Of a DNA stretch of 8,302 bases, positions 5,389 to 8,302 are shown in pieces. The position numbers and the translations under genes were made by a program. The stretch is from UBA4823 sp034436035 (lineage in GTDB: Bacteria > Chloroflexota > Anaerolineae > Anaerolineales > UBA4823), in assembly GCA_034436035.1 (NCBI GenBank), contig DAOTVW010000069.1, positions 1 through 8,302 of the forward strand, written 5' to 3'. How positions within the stretch are numbered: the first letter of the stretch is position 1; each line of letters begins with the position of its first letter. The notes under the pieces are model-generated. The model searched no databases. It worked only from the letters and a program-made list of their open reading frames with translations, and was not told the DNA's origin.

Positions 5389-7584
5389 ATGAAATCCATA
5401 CTCGAGACCTCCACGGAATATTTGAACGAGAAAGCCATTCCCGATCATCTACGAATTGCCCAAGCGCTCGCCTATGTTGCGACAACCGCAAGCACAGCAG
5501 ACGATTTGAGCAAGGTATTGAATATTATCTGTGAACAAGCTGCAAGGGTTCTTCAATCGCCCTCGGTGATCATCCGACTTTATAACCCCCAAAACGACAT
5601 GCTGGAAGTAGCAGGCAGTTATGGTTTGGATGCGGGTTACCTGGAAAGAAATTTTGCCATCCCACGCGCCCCCCGTCTCCATCTAACCGATCCTAACGGT
5701 CCACGCTTAGTCATCACCCAATTAGATCAATCCCCTCCCAGCCCAGTCGATCAACTGCCTCATCGCCAACAACTGCATACTTCTGTTGTTGGTAACATGG
5801 TACGGCAAGGCGAGTTTATTGGGGTATTGGTCATATTACTTCCAAATGAAAAATCCCTTTTAAGCGATGAGGAGCGTTTTTTTATTGAAACGCTTGCAGA
5901 ACAAGCATCCATTTCTGTGGAAAGATTTCGCTTGGCAAAATCGCAAGAAAAAAGAATTCAGGAGATGGAGGAATTCGTCCGTCTTTCTAATGATTTGCGG
6001 AATGTTCAATCGAAACCAGAAATGGCTACTGCATTATTATGGGGCGCCCAAAAATTATTTCAAGCAGAACGAGGTGTGGCATTTTTATTCGAGGACCAAA
6101 TCGCCAATGTCCAAAACAGTTTTGGTTATGATGAGAAGTTGGATTTGCAAGCCTCCTTTGAGGAGTGTCCATATTTGTCCACCCTGCGTTCTGGAACCAC
6201 GATCATTATCGAAGACATTCAACAGCACCCTTCTTTAGTCCGCCAGAATTGTTTTGAAAAACCGTTACAAGGTTCTCGGTCAACAATCTTCATCCCGCTC
6301 TGTTATTCCCACCAATTAATCGGGCTGGTGGTGCTGACGTATTCTCAAATCGTCAAATTTGATGACACCCTCCTGTCCACCTTCCACTTATTTCAGGAAA
6401 TAGTGGATAGCGCGATGGTGCGTTTAGAAATCATGGAAAATCTGGAACGAATGGTGCTTGATCGTACTCGTGATCTGCGAGCGCTTTATGATATCACCAC
6501 CTTATTAAACACACCAATTCGATTCGACGAAGGAATCATAGAAGTATTGAAACGGACTTTGTCATTAACCTCAGCTCAAGCAACGTCCATTCATACTTAT
6601 GAAGAAAAGAACAATAAAATTGGATTGCTTCAACAAATTGGTTTTTCTGAACTCATGGTAAACCAAATACAAAATTTCCACCCCTTTCTGGAAATCCTTC
6701 AGGAGGTGATCCTTCAAGGTTCAGCGGTTTATTACGATAACATCGTGGAGAAAATCCCGCAATTACAAAACACTGTTATCCATCAGCATTTAAGCTACCT
6801 GGGCATCCCCATCAAAGCACGCGGGAAACCCCTCGGGGTTTTAAGTGTCGTTGGTTTATCCAAGCCTTTTTCAATGAATGATCAAATTTTATTGACTGCA
6901 ATAGCGGATCACCTCGGTTTATTCATCGAACGGAATCGCTTAGCCGTTCAGGCCGAAGAAGCTGCCAAGTTAGAAGAGCGGCAAAGGCTTGCGCGTGAAT
7001 TACATGATGCGCTGACACAATCCCTTTATAGTATGACATTATTATCCAAAGCGTATCAACGTGCTTTACCTTATTCGGACAAAGAAGAAATGCTGCGATG
7101 GTTAAAAGAATTTAATTCTATCTCGCAGGATGCCATGAAAGAGCTCCGGCTGTTGCTCTATGAATTAAGGCCAGCTGCTTTAGAACAAGATGGCTTGGGT
7201 GGAGCGCTTAAAAGACGGCTAGAAACCGTAGAAAAACGGGCTGGAATTGAGGCGCATCTCGTAATCAATGGATATTTCCGCCTATCTGCCGAGGAAGAGG
7301 AAATCATTTACCGAATCATACAAGAGGCGTTGAATAATTCGCTTCAACATGCTCACCATCATCACCTTGAAATCCTTTTCCAATCTACCGGAAAAGGATG
7401 GAACATTCAAATCAAAGATGATGGGGTCGGATTTGACCCGCAATCGGTTACCCGGAATTCAAATGGTATGGGTTTAATGAATATGAAAACCCGAGCATCT
7501 CAAATAGGTGCGGAATTAATAATTATTTCCGCCCCTGCCCAAGGCACAACCATCCTCCTCAGGAAGGAATTCCAGCATGAATAA
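5389..7584 (+). CDS. Soluble sensor histidine kinase, three GAF domains, NarL-system type
   Basis: This 731-residue kinase has no membrane segment or signal peptide, so it senses in the cytoplasm. Order: GAF 1 (about 38-178), helical linker, GAF 2 (about 205-350), a signalling helix (LERMVLDRTRDLRALYDI), GAF 3 (about 372-520), a HisKA_3 dimerisation/phosphoacceptor domain, and a HATPase_c domain. The phosphoacceptor is His539 in ERQRLARELHDALTQS. ATP-site motifs are the N box EALNNSLQHA (646-655), DDGVGFD (677-683) and NGMGLMNM (692-699). This is the NarX/DesK/LiaS-like class. The ligand is unknown; Cys260 and Cys288 in GAF 2 are possible redox or metal ligands. I chose ATG 5389; TTG at 5386 is the only other nearby start, and the frame closes at TAG 5329. 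The gene overlaps the response regulator by 8 bp, so the two are co-expressed and almost surely cognate. Confidence 0.93.
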   Translation: MKSILETSTEYLNEKAIPDHLRIAQALAYVATTASTADDLSKVLNIICEQAARVLQSPSVIIRLYNPQNDMLEVAGSYGLDAGYLERNFAIPRAPRLHLTDPNGPRLVITQLDQSPPSPVDQLPHRQQLHTSVVGNMVRQGEFIGVLVILLPNEKSLLSDEERFFIETLAEQASISVERFRLAKSQEKRIQEMEEFVRLSNDLRNVQSKPEMATALLWGAQKLFQAERGVAFLFEDQIANVQNSFGYDEKLDLQASFEECPYLSTLRSGTTIIIEDIQQHPSLVRQNCFEKPLQGSRSTIFIPLCYSHQLIGLVVLTYSQIVKFDDTLLSTFHLFQEIVDSAMVRLEIMENLERMVLDRTRDLRALYDITTLLNTPIRFDEGIIEVLKRTLSLTSAQATSIHTYEEKNNKIGLLQQIGFSELMVNQIQNFHPFLEILQEVILQGSAVYYDNIVEKIPQLQNTVIHQHLSYLGIPIKARGKPLGVLSVVGLSKPFSMNDQILLTAIADHLGLFIERNRLAVQAEEAAKLEERQRLARELHDALTQSLYSMTLLSKAYQRALPYSDKEEMLRWLKEFNSISQDAMKELRLLLYELRPAALEQDGLGGALKRRLETVEKRAGIEAHLVINGYFRLSAEEEEIIYRIIQEALNNSLQHAHHHHLEILFQSTGKGWNIQIKDDGVGFDPQSVTRNSNGMGLMNMKTRASQIGAELIIISAPAQGTTILLRKEFQHE
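7561..7567 (+). promoter_or_regulatory. Shine-Dalgarno sequence of the response regulator
   Basis: AGGAAGG lies 9 bases before the ATG at 7577-7579, within the last codons of the kinase gene. It supports this start and independent ribosome entry despite the 8-bp overlap. Confidence 0.75.
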
Positions 7585-8251
7585 ACCAATCCGCGTTCTC
7601 ATTGTAGACGACCACCCGATTGTCCGTAAGGGCTTACGCACATTGTTAGATAACGAACCAGATTTTCAATGTGTTGGAGAAGCATCCAATGGCGAAGAAG
7701 CCATTGAGCTCGCTATGCGTTTACAACCGGATGTCACTCTGATGGATCTGGTTATGTCTCCGGTTGATGGCGTGGAAGCTATTCAACGAATTAAGAACCA
7801 GCGCCCATCAGCATGTATTTTAGTTTTAACCACCTTTGCGGATGATGATAAGGTCTTTCCAGCTATAAAAGCCGGGGCATCGGGTTATATTCTGAAAGAT
7901 ATTCCGCCCGAAGAACTTTTGCAAGCCATTCAAGATGTGGCAGCAGGACGGCCTTTTTTACACCCCACCATTGCGACTCGTTTGATGCGCGAAATAAACC
8001 AAACCAATTCTCCTCCGGAAAATACCGATCCCCTCACCGAAAGAGAACTCGAAGTGCTTCGATTGACCGCTCGTGGTTTAACCAATCAAGAAATCGCATT
8101 AGAACTAAATGTCTCCGAGCGCACGGTAACCACCCATATCAGCAATATTCTCGACAAACTCCACCTGGCAAATCGCACCCAAGCCACCTTGTACGCCTTG
8201 AGAAAAGGTATTGCCAGCCTTTATGAAGGAGGAGTGGATTATCATACGTAA
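7577..8251 (+). CDS. NarL/FixJ-family response regulator (REC + LuxR-type HTH)
   Basis: This 224-residue DNA-binding response regulator is the likely phosphorylation target of the kinase encoded just upstream. The receiver domain (about 4-121) has the acidic pair Asp11-Asp12, phosphoacceptor Asp57 (LMDLVM), the switch threonine at LTTF (Thr85) and Lys107 (YILKD). The C-terminal LuxR/GerE helix-turn-helix covers about 153-212: LTERELEVLRLTARGLTNQE, then IALELNVSERTVTTHISNI. Length is normal. One oddity is SP in place of the usual MPGM spacing after the phosphoacceptor: residues 60-65 read MSPVDG, where the family mostly has MPGMDG. Targets are unknown. Autoregulation and control of the divergent memo operon are reasonable guesses only. 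The stop codon TAA (8249-8251) lies inside a palindrome. Confidence 0.95.
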   Translation: MNKPIRVLIVDDHPIVRKGLRTLLDNEPDFQCVGEASNGEEAIELAMRLQPDVTLMDLVMSPVDGVEAIQRIKNQRPSACILVLTTFADDDKVFPAIKAGASGYILKDIPPEELLQAIQDVAAGRPFLHPTIATRLMREINQTNSPPENTDPLTERELEVLRLTARGLTNQEIALELNVSERTVTTHISNILDKLHLANRTQATLYALRKGIASLYEGGVDYHT

Positions 8252-8264
8252 AATTACGTATGAT
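8241..8264. repeat. Perfect 24-bp palindrome over the response-regulator stop codon
   Basis: Arms ATCATACGTAA (8241-8251) and TTACGTATGAT (8254-8264) are exact reverse complements around a 2-base AA centre. Flanking GGAT (8236-8239) and ATCC (8267-8270) could extend pairing across a small internal loop. As RNA it would form a stem of about 9-11 pairs at the 3' end of the kinase-regulator message. The stem is A/T-rich and is followed only by mixed sequence (TTTATCCAAGC), not a U tract. A factor-independent terminator is therefore doubtful; mRNA 3'-end protection or a dyad protein-binding site are alternatives. Confidence 0.85.
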
Positions 8265-8302
8265 TTATCCAAGCTTTTCCTGATGCAAAAAAGCAAAAAC
8301 TC

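Noticed and set aside
5270..5491. Longer N-terminus for the Memo protein starting at 5491
   Set aside because: It would overlap the first ~100 bases of the divergent kinase gene and cross the promoter region, the extra residues show no family similarity, and the GGAGGT fixes the start at 5269.
8105..8296. Minus-strand open frame of 63 residues at the end of the window
   Set aside because: It lies opposite the helix-turn-helix of the response regulator, has no domain similarity and is a frame shadow.

Overview
The window looks like a chromosomal piece of a Chloroflexota bacterium, most likely class Anaerolineae. This is an inference from the style of the proteins: soluble multi-GAF NarL-type sensor kinases, a stand-alone Memo-family protein, and the form of PriA. 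There is no rRNA or other taxonomic marker, so the placement is tentative.

Layout. (1) Positions 1-537 hold no credible gene. They are dominated by a tandem array of five units with an exact 79-bp period (49-443). The units run in the order A-B-C-A-B, so there is a 237-bp higher-order period, and each unit can fold into hairpins. (2) Positions 538-5269, minus strand, form a compact three-gene operon transcribed memo > cnnm/corC > priA. The products are a Memo-family protein (AmmeMemoRadiSam protein B type), a CNNM/CorC-type membrane protein with paired CBS domains, and the replication-restart helicase PriA. Both junctions are 4-bp ATGA stop/start overlaps, which suggests translational coupling. 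(3) Positions 5270-5388 are a short divergent promoter region. (4) Positions 5389-8251, plus strand, encode a two-component system. A soluble sensor histidine kinase with three GAF domains overlaps by 8 bp a NarL/FixJ-type response regulator. (5) A 24-bp palindrome begins inside the last codons of the regulator and spans its stop codon. The final ~40 bases are non-coding as far as visible.

How the genes work together. The kinase and regulator almost certainly form a cognate pair that senses a cytoplasmic signal (small ligand or redox state) and controls transcription. The memo-cnnm-priA operon is a mixed group: a metal-binding-fold protein, a probable Mg2+/Na+ transport protein and a DNA-repair/replication helicase. 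No shared pathway is evident. Divergence from a short common intergenic region makes control of the operon by the regulator possible but unproven.

Nothing here is a clear new defence, mobile or biosynthetic system. The least-explained elements are the structured tandem repeat array and the palindrome at the end of the regulator gene.
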